DNA of 64,000 nt from Pseudomonas sp. Irchel s3b2 (GCF_900187445.1 NZ_FYEB01000005.1:62001-126000), one strand, 5' to 3'. Positions 1 through 10,307 are shown, counted from the stretch's first letter. The notes: generated by a model not told the origin, from the sequence alone. Translations and numbers: made by a program.

Positions 1-760
1 AGGGCATGCTTTTGCGCGTGACGCGGTTGTCGAGGTCTTGAGGCAGGTAGGCGTTGCCGGCGATCAGCAGGTACTTGGCCCGCACCACGCCTTTGGCGGT
101 GCGTACGGTGATCGGTTCGCCGTAGGTGATTTCCACGGCGGCGGATTGTTCGTAGATTTTGCCGCCCAGGCTGATGATCGCGGCAGCTTCGCCCAGAGCC
201 AGGTTCAGCGGATGGATGTGGCCGCCCTGCATGTCGAGCAGGCCGCCGACGTAGTTGTCACAACCGACTTCGCGCTGGATGTCAGCCGCGTCAAGCATTC
301 TCAGGCTTTTATTGCCGTAGCGCTCCCAACTGCTCTTCTGCTCGGCGAGGCCGTTGAGTTGCTTTTTGTTCAGCGCTGCGAAGATGCCACCGGGGCGGTA
401 GTCGCATTTGATGTCGTATTCCTTGATGCGCGAACGGATGATGTCGGCGCCTTCGAAGATCATGCTGCCGAGCACTTCGGCGGTTTTGTCGCCGTAGCGT
501 TCTTCGATCACATCGACGTCGCGGCTGTAGGAATTGACCAGTTGACCGCCGTTGCGACCGCTGGCGCCGAAGCCGACTTTCGCGGCTTCCAGTACGGTGA
601 CGCTATAGCCCGCTTCGCTGAGGAACAGCGCCGAGGACAGACCGGTGTAGCCGGCGCCAATCACGCAGACGTCGCACTCCACCAATTCTTCAAGAACCGG
701 GTAATCACCGATCTGATTACGAGTCGCAGCGTAGTAGCTGTTTACATGAGTCTGTTTCAT
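1..760 (-). CDS. puuB: Gamma-glutamylputrescine oxidase, FAD-dependent (C-terminal part outside window)
   Basis: The gene starts at 760 and runs off the left edge, so only about 253 N-terminal residues are visible. They show the FAD-binding start of a DAO-type oxidoreductase: CDVCVIGAGYTGLSSALFL with a GxGxxG-like dinucleotide fold near residue 30, then a KVGFGASGRNGGQ motif typical of PuuB/DadA-like flavoenzymes. The family oxidises gamma-glutamylputrescine to the aldehyde with release of ammonia and peroxide. Only 52 bp separate this start from the end of puuC upstream, in the same direction, which fits one catabolic operon with puuA. The open frame is not interrupted. Function is firm from context plus family; the exact substrate is inferred. 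Confidence 0.85.
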   Translation of the reverse strand, partial: MKQTHVNSYYAATRNQIGDYPVLEELVECDVCVIGAGYTGLSSALFLSEAGYSVTVLEAAKVGFGASGRNGGQLVNSYSRDVDVIEERYGDKTAEVLGSMIFEGADIIRSRIKEYDIKCDYRPGGIFAALNKKQLNGLAEQKSSWERYGNKSLRMLDAADIQREVGCDNYVGGLLDMQGGHIHPLNLALGEAAAIISLGGKIYEQSAAVEITYGEPITVRTAKGVVRAKYLLIAGNAYLPQDLDNRVTRKSMP

Positions 761-812
761 ACGTTTCTCCGAGGGCCGCCAACCTATGCCGGCGACCGCC
801 GCTGTAAAGGTG

Positions 813-2303
813 TTAGAGCTTGATCCAGGTCGCTTTGAGTTCGGTGTATTTGTCGAACGCGTGCAGCGATTTGTCTCGACCGTTACCTGACTGCTTGAAC
901 CCGCCGAACGGCGCGGTCATGTCGCCGCCGTCGTACTGGTTGACCCAGACGCTGCCGGCGCGCAAGCCGCGAGCGAAGGTGTGGGCTTTGCTGAGATTGC
1001 TGGTCCACACGCCGGCGGCGAGGCCGAAGATGCTGTCGTTGGCGATCTGCAGGGCTTCTTCAGCGGTGTCGAAGGTGATCAGCGACAGCACTGGACCGAA
1101 GATTTCTTCTCGGGCGATGGTCATGGCGTTGGTCACGCCGTCGAAAATCGCCGGCTCCACGTACAGGCCACCGGTGGCCTCGAGGGTGCGGCTGCCGCCA
1201 GCGATCAGTTGCGCGCCCTGGTCTTTGCCGACCTGGATGTAGCGCAAGACCGATTCCAGTTGGCGCTGATCGACGACTGCGCCAACAGTGGTTTCCGGGT
1301 CCAACGCATGCCCCGGTTTCCAGGCTTGCAGCGCTTCCACCAGCAGCGGAATGAACGGCTCGCGAATCGAGCGCTCCACCAGCAGACGTGAGCCAGCAGT
1401 GCAGACTTCGCCCTGGTTGAAGGCAATCGCGCTGACCGCTGCCTGAGCCGCAGCACGCAAGTCCGGCGCATCGGCGAACACCACGTTCGGGCTCTTGCCG
1501 CCCGCCTCCAGCCAGACCCGTTTCATGTTGCTCTGCCCGGCGTAGATCAGCAGTTGCTTGGCAATTGCGGTCGAGCCGGTGAAGGCCAGTACGTCGACGT
1601 CCATGTTCAACGCCAGCGCCTTGCCGACGGTGTGACCGAAGCCTGGCAGGACGTTGAACACGCCTTTGGGGATGCCAGCGTCGAGGGCCAATTGCGCGAT
1701 GCGAATCGCGGTCAGTGGTGACTTTTCCGAAGGCTTGAGAATGAACGAGTTGCCCGCCGCAAGGGCTGGGGCGAACTTCCAGCTGGCCATGATCAGCGGG
1801 AAATTCCACGGCACGATGGCCGCGACCACGCCGGCTGGTTCGCGGGTGATGAGGCCCAATTGGTCGTGCGGTGTGGCGGCGACTTCGTCGTAGATTTTGT
1901 CGATGGCTTCGGCGCTCCAGCGGATCGCGTTGGCGGTCGCTGGAATGTCGATGCTCATGGAATCGCTGATCGGTTTGCCCATGTCGAGGGTTTCCAGCAG
2001 CGCCAGTTCTTCCTGGTTCGCCAGGATCAAGTCTGCGAAGCGAATCAAAATGCGCTTGCGTTCTGCGGGTGCCAACCGCGCCCAGATGCCGGATTCGAAT
2101 GTGCGGCGCGCTACCTGCACGGCGGCATTGGCGTCGGCCTCGTCGGTGCTGGCGATGTTCGCCAGGAAGCGGCCGTCGACCGGGCTGATGCATTCGAACG
2201 TATCGCCGCTGAGTGCCGGGCGGTATTGGCCGTCGATGAATGCGCGGCCTTCTAGTGTGAGGGACTGGAAGCGTTGCTCCCAGTCGCTGCGAGTGTTTGT
2301 CAT
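813..2303 (-). CDS. puuC: Gamma-glutamyl-gamma-aminobutyraldehyde dehydrogenase
   Basis: A 496-aa NAD(P)-dependent aldehyde dehydrogenase of normal length. Visible are the WNFPL segment, the FTGST cofactor motif, LEAGGKSPNVVF with the general-base glutamate near 268, the catalytic cysteine at about 301 in GEVCTAGS, and the EEIFGPVL and PFGGFKQSGNGRD motifs near the C-terminus. The family oxidises the aldehyde made by PuuB to gamma-glutamyl-GABA. It lies between puuA (separated by a REP pair) and puuB, all on the minus strand, which supports the polyamine assignment over a generic ALDH. It could also act on 3-aminopropanal or GABA-aldehyde, as relatives such as KauB do. Confidence 0.88.
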   Translation of the reverse strand: MTNTRSDWEQRFQSLTLEGRAFIDGQYRPALSGDTFECISPVDGRFLANIASTDEADANAAVQVARRTFESGIWARLAPAERKRILIRFADLILANQEELALLETLDMGKPISDSMSIDIPATANAIRWSAEAIDKIYDEVAATPHDQLGLITREPAGVVAAIVPWNFPLIMASWKFAPALAAGNSFILKPSEKSPLTAIRIAQLALDAGIPKGVFNVLPGFGHTVGKALALNMDVDVLAFTGSTAIAKQLLIYAGQSNMKRVWLEAGGKSPNVVFADAPDLRAAAQAAVSAIAFNQGEVCTAGSRLLVERSIREPFIPLLVEALQAWKPGHALDPETTVGAVVDQRQLESVLRYIQVGKDQGAQLIAGGSRTLEATGGLYVEPAIFDGVTNAMTIAREEIFGPVLSLITFDTAEEALQIANDSIFGLAAGVWTSNLSKAHTFARGLRAGSVWVNQYDGGDMTAPFGGFKQSGNGRDKSLHAFDKYTELKATWIKL

Positions 2304-2394
2304 GGTTGTGACTCTACGCAGAGGAATAAGTAGTCGTTGGATTGAGCTGGCGAAAATGGAGTGTCAGGCGATTCCAACGGTGATTGTGCTGCCG

Positions 2395-2491
2395 TCTTCG
2401 CGGGCAAGCCTCGCTCCTACAGGGTTTGCGGTATGCACATTTTCTGTGTCCGACACATCCCCCCTGTAGGAGCGAGGCTTGCCCGCGAAGG
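2395..2491. repeat. Paired REP palindrome
   Basis: Two inverted arms reading CTTCGCGGGCAAGCCTCGCT and its complement are separated by about 45 bp and lie just after the puuA stop codon. The same arms recur in this window at about 5080 and 8219, so this is a dispersed REP-type doublet of pseudomonads. It would form a large hairpin in RNA between puuA and puuC. Confidence 0.85.
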
Positions 2492-2496
2492 GGCCA

Positions 2497-3873
2497 TCAA
2501 ACCGTATGCAAGTACCAGTTGTACTCAAGGTCGGAGATGGAGTTTTCGAACTCGGCCAGCTCGCTTTCCTTGCACGCGACGAACACGTCGATGTACAGCG
2601 GGTCGATGTAGCGCGCCATGACTTCGCTGTCGTCCAGCTCACGCAAGGCGTCGCGCAGGTTGTTCGGCAGACTCTGTTCGTTCTGCTCGTAGCTGTTGCC
2701 TTCCACCGGGGCGCCCGGTTCGATTTCGTTGGTCAAGCCGTGGTGAATACCGGCCAAAACAGAAGCCATCAATAGATACGGGTTGGCATCGGCGCCGGCA
2801 ACGCGGTGTTCGATGCGCACGGCATCCGCCGAACCAGTGGGCACACGCACCGCTACGGTACGGTTGTCGATGCCCCAGCTTGGCGAGTTCGGTACGTAGA
2901 ACTGCGCGCCGAAACGGCGGTACGAGTTGACGTTCGGGCAGAGGAACGCCATCTGCGCCGGCAGGGTCTCGAGCACACCGCCGATCGCGTGACGCAGTGC
3001 GGCGTTCTGCTCGGGATCCTCGCTGGCAAAGATGTTGTTGCCTTCTTTGTCGAGAATCGAAATGTGTACGTGCAAACCATTGCCCGCCTGGCCCGGATAC
3101 GGCTTGGCCATGAAGGTGGTGTCCATCTCGTGGTCGTAGGCGATGTTCTTCACCAGACGCTTGAGCAACACCGCGTAGTCGCAGGCCTTTATAGGGTCGG
3201 AGACGTGGTGCAGGTTCACTTCGAATTGCGCCGGGGCGCTTTCCTTGACGATGGCGTCAGCAGGAATGCCCTGCTCTTTCGCGCCTTCGAGGATGTCTTG
3301 CAGGCAATCGACGTATTCATCCAGATCGTCGATCAAATACACCTGAGTCGAATGCGGACGTTTGCCGGACACCGGCGAGCGTGGCGACTGCGGACGACCG
3401 TTCACATTGTCCTGGTCGATCAGATAGAACTCGAGTTCGAAGGCTGCGCAAATGGTCAGGCCCATGTCATCGAACTTGCTCACCACCTGACGCAACACTT
3501 CGCGCGGGTCAGCGAAGAACGGCTGGCCTTCGAGTTCGTGCATGGTCATTAACAGTTGCGCGGTCGGGCGCTTCTGCCAAGGCTCGATGCTCAGGGTATT
3601 GGGGATGGGGAAACAGATTCGATCCGAGTCGCCGATGTCCAGCCCCAGGCCGGTGCTTTCCACCGTAGAGCCGTTGATGTCCAGAGCAAACAGCGACGCC
3701 GGGAGGTTAATGCCTTTTTCGTAAACCTTATGAAGACTGGTGCGTTCGATGCGCTTGCCGCGCACCACACCGTTCATATCCGCAATCAGAAGGTCGACGT
3801 ACAAAACCTCAGGATATTTCTTAAGGAATGCGTTTGCTTCGTTGAGTTGAACGGCACGCAGAGGGACCGACAT
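2497..3873 (-). CDS. puuA: Gamma-glutamylputrescine synthetase (glutamine synthetase family)
   Basis: A 458-aa protein of the type I/III glutamine synthetase fold. An N-terminal beta-grasp region (VLYVDLLIADMNGVVRGKRI) is followed by the catalytic domain with AAFELEFYLID (metal-ligand glutamates), NGLHVHISI (the GS histidine motif) and NRTVAVRVP (ATP/substrate arginine loop). The family ligates glutamate to putrescine using ATP, the first step of the glutamylated polyamine pathway. An AGGTG ribosome site precedes the ATG at 3873. It is divergent from puuD across a 280-bp AT-rich promoter region and has puuC and puuB downstream. A paralogue acting on other polyamines (SpuI/PauA-like) cannot be excluded. 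Confidence 0.87.
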   Translation of the reverse strand: MSVPLRAVQLNEANAFLKKYPEVLYVDLLIADMNGVVRGKRIERTSLHKVYEKGINLPASLFALDINGSTVESTGLGLDIGDSDRICFPIPNTLSIEPWQKRPTAQLLMTMHELEGQPFFADPREVLRQVVSKFDDMGLTICAAFELEFYLIDQDNVNGRPQSPRSPVSGKRPHSTQVYLIDDLDEYVDCLQDILEGAKEQGIPADAIVKESAPAQFEVNLHHVSDPIKACDYAVLLKRLVKNIAYDHEMDTTFMAKPYPGQAGNGLHVHISILDKEGNNIFASEDPEQNAALRHAIGGVLETLPAQMAFLCPNVNSYRRFGAQFYVPNSPSWGIDNRTVAVRVPTGSADAVRIEHRVAGADANPYLLMASVLAGIHHGLTNEIEPGAPVEGNSYEQNEQSLPNNLRDALRELDDSEVMARYIDPLYIDVFVACKESELAEFENSISDLEYNWYLHTV

Positions 3874-4153
3874 GATGCACCTATTAGCTGTTAATTATTA
3901 TGTTCACTACCCTTTCACGAGCCCAGTCAATCCGAAAGGCAAAGTGAAGTCAATAGCGAACACCTGGCCTTTCAACCTTTATTTTCTGGCCTTTTTTGGG
4001 CCAAAGAGTGCCAAATAAGTCTTGTGCACCGCGTAAATCCTGAAGATCGGGTGTACGCCGTTTAGAATTTTTTACATGAGAGTTGTTAATTAAAATCAAC
4101 AAGGCTAAGCTCCGGAAAAGCTCGTTCAAGTGTGAAACTTCGAGGTGATAAAA
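3874..4153. promoter_or_regulatory. Divergent puuA/puuD promoter region with a shared motif
   Basis: An AT-rich 280-bp gap between the two divergent starts. It contains an imperfect palindrome TTGTTAATTAAAATCAACAA at 4083-4102, and TGTTAATTA occurs again at 3889-3897 close to puuA. One copy near each start would suit a shared repressor of polyamine genes (PuuR/PauR class). The regulator itself is not in the window, so its identity is inference. Confidence 0.45.
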
Positions 4154-4915
4154 ATGGCATTCAAGCCATTGATCGGCGTTACTGCGTGCGTCAAACAGAT
4201 TGGCCTGCACCCCTACCACGTCAGCGGCGACAAGTATTTGCGTGCTGTCAGCGTCGCGGCTTTGGGGTTGCCAGTGGTCATTCCTTCCTTAGGCGATCTG
4301 ACCGAAATCGATGACCTGCTCGCGCAGCTCGACGGTCTGTTGCTGACCGGCTCGCCATCAAATGTGGAACCCTTCCACTATCAAGGCCCGGCCAGTGCCC
4401 CCGGCACGGATCACGATCCGCAACGAGACGCCACCACCCTGCCCTTATTGCGCGCAGCCATCGCCGCCGGTGTTCCGGTGCTCGGCATCTGCCGGGGCTT
4501 TCAGGAAATGAACGTGGCGTTCGGCGGCAGCCTGCATCAGAAGGTGCACGAACTGCCCGGCTACCTCGATCACCGCGAAGCGGATCACCCGGACCTGGCT
4601 GTGCAATACGCGCCTGCTCATGCGGTCAACGTGCAGCGAGGTGGCGTGTTCGAAGCGCTGGATTTGCCGCAGGTGTTCCAGGTCAATTCGATTCACAGCC
4701 AAGGCATCGACCGACTCGCTCCCGGCTTGCGCGCCGAGGCGATCGCGCCGGATGGTTTGATCGAGGCGATCTCTGTCGAGCGCAGCAAGGCCTTCGCCGT
4801 TGGTGTGCAGTGGCACCCGGAATGGCAGGTGCTTTCGAATCCCCCCTACTTGAGTATTTTCCAGGCGTTTGGCGATGCGTGCCGGCTAAGGGCGGCGCTG
4901 CGTAATACGCGCTGA
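4154..4915 (+). CDS. puuD: Gamma-glutamyl-GABA hydrolase (class I glutamine amidotransferase fold)
   Basis: A 253-aa peptidase C26 protein. The nucleophile elbow LGICRGFQ puts the catalytic cysteine at about 113, and VQWHPEWQ supplies the His/Glu pair near 221-223. It hydrolyses gamma-glutamyl-GABA to glutamate and GABA, the last step of the pathway started by PuuA. I chose ATG 4154 over an in-frame GTG at 4145 because GAGGTG at 4142-4147 is a well-placed ribosome site for the ATG. The gene is divergent from puuA and is followed by a REP pair and the putrescine transporter operon. Confidence 0.88.
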   Translation: MAFKPLIGVTACVKQIGLHPYHVSGDKYLRAVSVAALGLPVVIPSLGDLTEIDDLLAQLDGLLLTGSPSNVEPFHYQGPASAPGTDHDPQRDATTLPLLRAAIAAGVPVLGICRGFQEMNVAFGGSLHQKVHELPGYLDHREADHPDLAVQYAPAHAVNVQRGGVFEALDLPQVFQVNSIHSQGIDRLAPGLRAEAIAPDGLIEAISVERSKAFAVGVQWHPEWQVLSNPPYLSIFQAFGDACRLRAALRNTR

Positions 4916-5079
4916 CGTCAAAAAGCATTCAACGATTTAACTGCCCCCGTGAGTCAGGCGGGCGTGCCTTTGCGCGCCGGTCGCTCACGTAATAGATGAA
5001 CCGCAATAACAACAAGTACGACCAGGCAGCCAGGATGGCGGTGCCGAATAAGCCCTCCGGTACGGGTAAGCGCAAATCC

Positions 5080-5174
5080 CTGTAGGAGCGAGGCTTGCCC
5101 GCGAAGGCGGTGTGTCAGGCAACGATGATGTCGACGGATACACCGTCTTCGCGGGCAAGCCTCGCTCCTACAGG
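5080..5174. repeat. Paired REP palindrome; rest of the 4916-5266 gap
   Basis: Arms CTGTAGGAGCGAGGCTTGCC (from 5080) and the inverse ending at about 5174 flank roughly 40 bp. Together they fill much of the 350-bp gap between puuD and potG. No gene was seen in the rest of the gap; the potG promoter should lie between about 5175 and 5260. Confidence 0.85.
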
Positions 5175-5266
5175 GGTCGCGTTGGCACCGTACGGCTTGG
5201 GCTTGCAATCAACTAACTAAGTCAGGCCGCGTTGGCCCGACGACTGAAACCTGTTGGGAGTTTCAT

Positions 5267-6409
5267 ATGGCAAACGCCTCCAGCATCTACAGGAAGGCTC
5301 TTGAAGGTCACCAGGCACCGAAAAAGGTGTTGGTGAAAGTCGACCGCGTCACCAAGAAATTCGACGAAACCACCGCCGTGGACGATGTGTCCCTGGAGAT
5401 CCATCAAGGGGAAATCTTCGCCCTGCTCGGCGGTTCCGGCTCGGGTAAATCGACGCTGCTGCGCATGCTCGCCGGCTTCGAGCGCCCGACCGAAGGGCGG
5501 ATTCTGCTCGACGGTGTCGACATCACCGACATGCCGCCGTACGAACGGCCGATCAACATGATGTTCCAGTCCTACGCGCTGTTCCCGCACATGACGGTGG
5601 CGCAGAACATCGCCTTCGGCCTCAAGCAGGACCGTTTGCCCGCCAGCGAAATCGACGCCCGTGTCGAAGAGATGCTGCGGCTGGTTCACATGACCCAATA
5701 CGCCAAACGCAAACCCCATCAGTTGTCCGGCGGCCAGCGTCAGCGTGTCGCCCTCGCCCGTTCTTTGGCCAAGCGGCCTAAGTTGTTGCTGCTCGACGAA
5801 CCGATGGGCGCACTGGATAAAAAGCTGCGCTCGCAGATGCAGCTGGAGCTGGTGGAAATCATCGAGCGCGTCGGCGTGACTTGCGTGATGGTGACCCACG
5901 ATCAGGAAGAGGCCATGACCATGGCCGAGCGCATCGCGATCATGCACCTGGGCTGGATCGCCCAGATTGGCAGCCCGGTGGACATCTATGAAGCACCGGT
6001 CAGCCGCATGGTCTGTGAGTTCATCGGCAACGTAAACGCCTTCGACGGCACCGTGGTCGAGGACCTGGAAGGTCACGCGATCATTCACAGCCCAGACCTT
6101 GCGCAGAAGATCTACGTCGGCCACGGCGTAAGTACGTCGGTGCAGGACAAGTCGATCACCTATGCCATCCGCCCGGAAAAAATGCTGGTCAGCACCCTCA
6201 AGCCCGAAACTCGCTACAACTGGTCCGAAGGCAAGGTGCATGACATCGCCTACCTCGGCGGCCACTCGGTGTTTTACGTGGAATTGCCCGGCGGCAAAAT
6301 TGTGCAGTCGTTCATGGCCAACGCCGAACGCCGTGGCGCACGCCCGACCTGGGACGATCAGGTCTACGTGTGGTGGGAAGACGACAGCGGCGTGGTACTG
6401 CGCTCATGA
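5267..6409 (+). CDS. potG: Putrescine ABC transporter, ATP-binding subunit
   Basis: A 380-aa ABC ATPase. Walker A GGSGSGKST lies at 55-63, the signature LSGGQRQR from 153, Walker B LLLLDEP soon after, then a MVTHDQEEAMTMAERIAIM switch region, and a C-terminal TOBE-type domain as in spermidine/putrescine ATPases. It powers import of putrescine through PotH/PotI. Its TGA overlaps the ATG of potH (ATGA), indicating translational coupling. In P. aeruginosa the equivalent is called spuF. The substrate is inferred from the family and the adjacent puu genes. Confidence 0.88.
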   Translation: MANASSIYRKALEGHQAPKKVLVKVDRVTKKFDETTAVDDVSLEIHQGEIFALLGGSGSGKSTLLRMLAGFERPTEGRILLDGVDITDMPPYERPINMMFQSYALFPHMTVAQNIAFGLKQDRLPASEIDARVEEMLRLVHMTQYAKRKPHQLSGGQRQRVALARSLAKRPKLLLLDEPMGALDKKLRSQMQLELVEIIERVGVTCVMVTHDQEEAMTMAERIAIMHLGWIAQIGSPVDIYEAPVSRMVCEFIGNVNAFDGTVVEDLEGHAIIHSPDLAQKIYVGHGVSTSVQDKSITYAIRPEKMLVSTLKPETRYNWSEGKVHDIAYLGGHSVFYVELPGGKIVQSFMANAERRGARPTWDDQVYVWWEDDSGVVLRS

Positions 6410-7320
6410 GAACCTTCAATCAGCAGTTCCTGCGCCTGGTGCCCAGCGGCCGCAAACTGGTCATCGGCATTCCGTTCCTGTGGCTGTGCCTGTTTTTCCT
6501 GTTGCCGTTCTTCCTGGTGATGAAGATCAGTTTCTCGGAAGCGGCGCTGGCCATTCCTCCCTACTCCGAGATTTACACCTTCGCCGAGCAGAAATTTCAG
6601 CTGCTGCTGAACATCGGCAACTACTCGCTGCTGACCGAAGATGAGTTGTACATCTCGGCTTACTTCGGCTCGTTGAAGGTCGCGTTTTTAAGCACGCTGA
6701 TGTGCCTGGTGATCGGTTTCCCGATGGCCTATGCGATCACCAAGGCCAACAAGGAAACGCAGAACGTTTTGCTGCTGTTGATCATGATGCCGACCTGGAC
6801 CGCGATCCTGATCCGCGTCTATGCGTGGATGGGCATCCTCAGCAACAACGGTTTGCTCAATGGGTTCCTGATGTGGACCGGGCTCACGTCGCAGCCGATC
6901 GAGATCCTCAACACCAACACGGCGGTCTATATCGGGGTGGTTTACGCATACTTGCCGTTCATGGTGTTGCCGCTGTACGCCAATCTGGTGAAGCACGATC
7001 ACAGCTTGCTGGAAGCCGCGTCGGACCTGGGTTCGAGCAACTTCAACAACTTCTGGAAAATCACCGTGCCGCTGGCCAAGAACGGGATCATTGCCGGTTG
7101 CATGCTGGTGTTCATTCCAGTGGTGGGTGAGTTCGTGATTCCGGAACTGTTGGGCGGCCCGGAAACCCTGATGATCGGCCGCGTGCTGTGGCAGGAGTTC
7201 TTCAACAACCGCGACTGGCCGGTGGCATCCGCCCTGGCGGTGGTGATGCTGGCGATTCTGATTGTGCCGATTCTGCTGTTCAACCGCAGCCAGGCCAAAG
7301 AGATGGAGGGACGGGGATGA
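6406..7320 (+). CDS. potH: Putrescine ABC transporter, permease subunit 1
   Basis: A 304-aa inner-membrane permease of the PotB/PotH class: an N-terminal membrane segment (IPFLWLCLFFLLPFFLVMKISF), a periplasmic loop of about 70 residues, then the BPD-type permease core with the EAASDLGSS coupling motif near the C-terminal third. Start ATG 6406 overlaps the end of potG by four bases; an upstream in-frame GTG at 6370 lies within potG and is less likely. It overlaps potI in the same ATGA way, so the three genes form one translational unit. Confidence 0.88.
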   Translation: MRTFNQQFLRLVPSGRKLVIGIPFLWLCLFFLLPFFLVMKISFSEAALAIPPYSEIYTFAEQKFQLLLNIGNYSLLTEDELYISAYFGSLKVAFLSTLMCLVIGFPMAYAITKANKETQNVLLLLIMMPTWTAILIRVYAWMGILSNNGLLNGFLMWTGLTSQPIEILNTNTAVYIGVVYAYLPFMVLPLYANLVKHDHSLLEAASDLGSSNFNNFWKITVPLAKNGIIAGCMLVFIPVVGEFVIPELLGGPETLMIGRVLWQEFFNNRDWPVASALAVVMLAILIVPILLFNRSQAKEMEGRG

Positions 7321-8201
7321 AACGCTTCGGATTTTCAAAGTTCATGCTGATTTTCGGCCTGTCGTTTATCTACCTGCCGATGCTGATTCTGGTGATCTAT
7401 TCGTTCAACGCCTCGAAACTGGTGACGGTGTGGGGCGGCTGGTCGGTGAAGTGGTACGTCGGCCTGCTCGACAACTCGCAACTGATGGGCTCGGTGGTGC
7501 GCTCCCTGGAAATCGCCTGCTACACCGCTATTGCGGCCGTGGCGTTGGGCACCCTCGCCGCTTTTGTGCTCACCCGCGTTACGCGTTTCAAGGGTCGCAC
7601 GCTGTTTGGTGGTTTGGTGACGGCGCCTCTGGTGATGCCCGAAGTGATCACCGGTCTGTCGCTGTTGCTGCTGTTTGTGGCCATGGCGCAGTTGATCGGC
7701 TGGCCGCAGGAGCGTGGCCTGGTGACGATCTGGATTGCGCACACCACATTCTGTGCGGCGTATGTGGCGGTGGTTGTCTCGGCGCGCTTGCGTGAGCTGG
7801 ACCTGTCGATCGAAGAAGCGGCCATGGACCTGGGTGCGCGTCCGTTCAAGGTGTTCTTTCTGATCACCATTCCGATGATCGCGCCATCACTGGCGGCGGG
7901 CGGCATGATGTCGTTTGCTCTGTCGCTGGATGATCTGGTGTTGGCGAGTTTCGTCTCTGGGCCGGGCTCGACGACGTTGCCGATGGAAGTGTTCTCGGCG
8001 GTGCGTCTGGGCGTGAAGCCTGAGATCAATGCCGTGGCCAGTTTGATTCTGTTGGCGGTGTCGCTGGTGACGTTCCTGGTCTGGTACTTCAGCCGCAAGG
8101 CCGAAGCCACGCGCAAACGGGCGATCCAGGAAGCCATGGACCAGACCGCCAGCGAGTCTTGGCAGCAACCGAAAAACCACACGGCAGAAGCGACGGCCTA
8201 G
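7317..8201 (+). CDS. potI: Putrescine ABC transporter, permease subunit 2
   Basis: A 294-aa permease of the PotC/PotI class with about six membrane segments and the EEAAMDLGARPFKVF motif that contacts the ATPase. ATG 7317 overlaps the potH stop by four bases. It pairs with PotH to form the membrane channel. A REP pair separates it from the binding-protein gene potF, an order seen in pseudomonads where the solute-binding gene closes the operon. Confidence 0.88.
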   Translation: MKRFGFSKFMLIFGLSFIYLPMLILVIYSFNASKLVTVWGGWSVKWYVGLLDNSQLMGSVVRSLEIACYTAIAAVALGTLAAFVLTRVTRFKGRTLFGGLVTAPLVMPEVITGLSLLLLFVAMAQLIGWPQERGLVTIWIAHTTFCAAYVAVVVSARLRELDLSIEEAAMDLGARPFKVFFLITIPMIAPSLAAGGMMSFALSLDDLVLASFVSGPGSTTLPMEVFSAVRLGVKPEINAVASLILLAVSLVTFLVWYFSRKAEATRKRAIQEAMDQTASESWQQPKNHTAEATA

Positions 8202-8218
8202 TGGCTGCGACGAAAATC

Positions 8219-8312
8219 CTGTAGGAGCGAGGCTTGCCCACGAAGAACGCACCGCGGTTTTTTCAGGTATTACGCGTCATCGTTCTTCGCGGGCAAGCCT
8301 CGCTCCTACAAT
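8219..8312. repeat. Paired REP palindrome
   Basis: Inverted arms CTGTAGGAGCGAGGCTTGCC and CGGGCAAGCCTCGCTCCTAC lie between potI and potF. They could stabilise or attenuate the transcript so that the binding protein is made at a different level from the membrane subunits (inference). Confidence 0.83.
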
Positions 8313-8330
8313 CGGTTTTGTGTTCTATAA

Positions 8331-9449
<1,119 letters not shown>

Positions 9450-9489
9450 ATGCGCCGGACACAACATATGTGAATGCACCAATCAGATC

Positions 9490-9522
9490 TGATCGTTCCC
9501 ACGCTCTGCGTGGGAACGATCA
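9490..9522. repeat. Palindromic repeat after potF
   Basis: GATCGTTCCCACGC and its inverse GCGTGGGAACGATC form a near-perfect hairpin with a 4-base loop. This motif is common between genes of pseudomonads and may end transcription or protect the mRNA end; here it sits 41 bp after the potF stop. Confidence 0.7.
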
Positions 9523-9611
9523 TGTAGAACCCGTTCACGCAGCGCCTTACCACCGCTGCACTCCTCTCAGAAGAACGGCTTCACCTGGCTTCCTCGGTCA
9601 AGGTGAATTTC

Positions 9612-9635
9612 AGGCGCTCTCGGGCGCCTTTTTTT
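9612..9635 (+). terminator. Rho-independent terminator of the pot operon
   Basis: Stem AGGCGC / GCGCCT with a 6-base loop at 9612-9629, followed by a run of T. It lies at the convergent end between potF and thpR, so it probably stops pot transcription. Confidence 0.7.
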
Positions 9636-9641
9636 GTGGGC

Positions 9642-10181
9642 TTATGCACAAACCAGCGGCCATTCGGCCAGCGCCCGATACCGCCCTTTATGGGATTCGA
9701 ACAAGGTAAAGCGATCCGCACGCAGGAAAAACTCTGGCGGCGTAGCGGATTCAGGAACCGGCGCCCGGTAGTCGCGCATGAGGGTCAAATGCGGCCGAAA
9801 TTCGCGACGGGTGTCTTCGAAGCCAAACGGCAACATGGCCTGCTCCAGCGCATACACCAACCGCAGCAACTCAGGTTCTGCCTGCTCGGGCGCCAGCAAC
9901 AAAACCCCGGAGCGACGCCAGACTTCCAGACGATCAAGCACAACCGTCAACGGCACGCCGGGCATCCGCACATTGGCGGCAGCCTCGCAGACGCGCGCTA
10001 TCTGCGCCATCCCCACCGTGCCGAGAAACAGCAGCGTCAGATGAAAGTTTTCCGCCGGCACCGGGCGTCCGACATTGAGTTCCAGCGCGCTGCGCCATTG
10101 GGCGATGGCCCGGCGTTGTTCGGGGGCGCAGTTCAGGGCGAAGAACAGCCGCTTGAACGGCTCACGGGATTCATCGCTCAT
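9642..10181 (-). CDS. thpR: RNA 2',3'-cyclic phosphodiesterase (LigT/2H family)
   Basis: A 179-aa 2H phosphoesterase. The two catalytic HxTx motifs are clear: HLTLLFLGTVG in the first half and HLTLMRDY in the second. The family opens 2',3'-cyclic phosphates to 2'-phosphates and has RNA ligase activity in vitro. I chose the ATG of MSDESREPFKRLFFAL; a longer frame begins with GTG at 10256 but adds 25 residues that are not typical of the family. Single gene, convergent with the pot operon. Confidence 0.85.
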   Translation of the reverse strand: MSDESREPFKRLFFALNCAPEQRRAIAQWRSALELNVGRPVPAENFHLTLLFLGTVGMAQIARVCEAAANVRMPGVPLTVVLDRLEVWRRSGVLLLAPEQAEPELLRLVYALEQAMLPFGFEDTRREFRPHLTLMRDYRAPVPESATPPEFFLRADRFTLFESHKGRYRALAEWPLVCA

Positions 10182-10307
10182 GTCGGCCACCTCAAGGCTT
10201 CGGGGACCCTTTGATTTTACAAAGGGAAACCGCGCCAGCAAGTGCATTTCTGGCACGTGACGGCATGCGCGTTATAGTTGAAGCAACCGAATCGACGGGA
10301 GGGCGCC

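Noticed and set aside
38..823. 261-aa plus-strand frame at the left edge
   Set aside because: It overlaps the puuB start and coding region on the other strand, whose FAD motif is clear.
5222..6265. 347-aa open frame opposite potG
   Set aside because: Complement of a conserved ABC ATPase with all its motifs on the plus strand; typical shadow frame.
2395..8312. Repeated palindromes considered as CRISPR
   Set aside because: They are inverted pairs with one short spacer, scattered between genes, not regular direct repeats; no cas genes.
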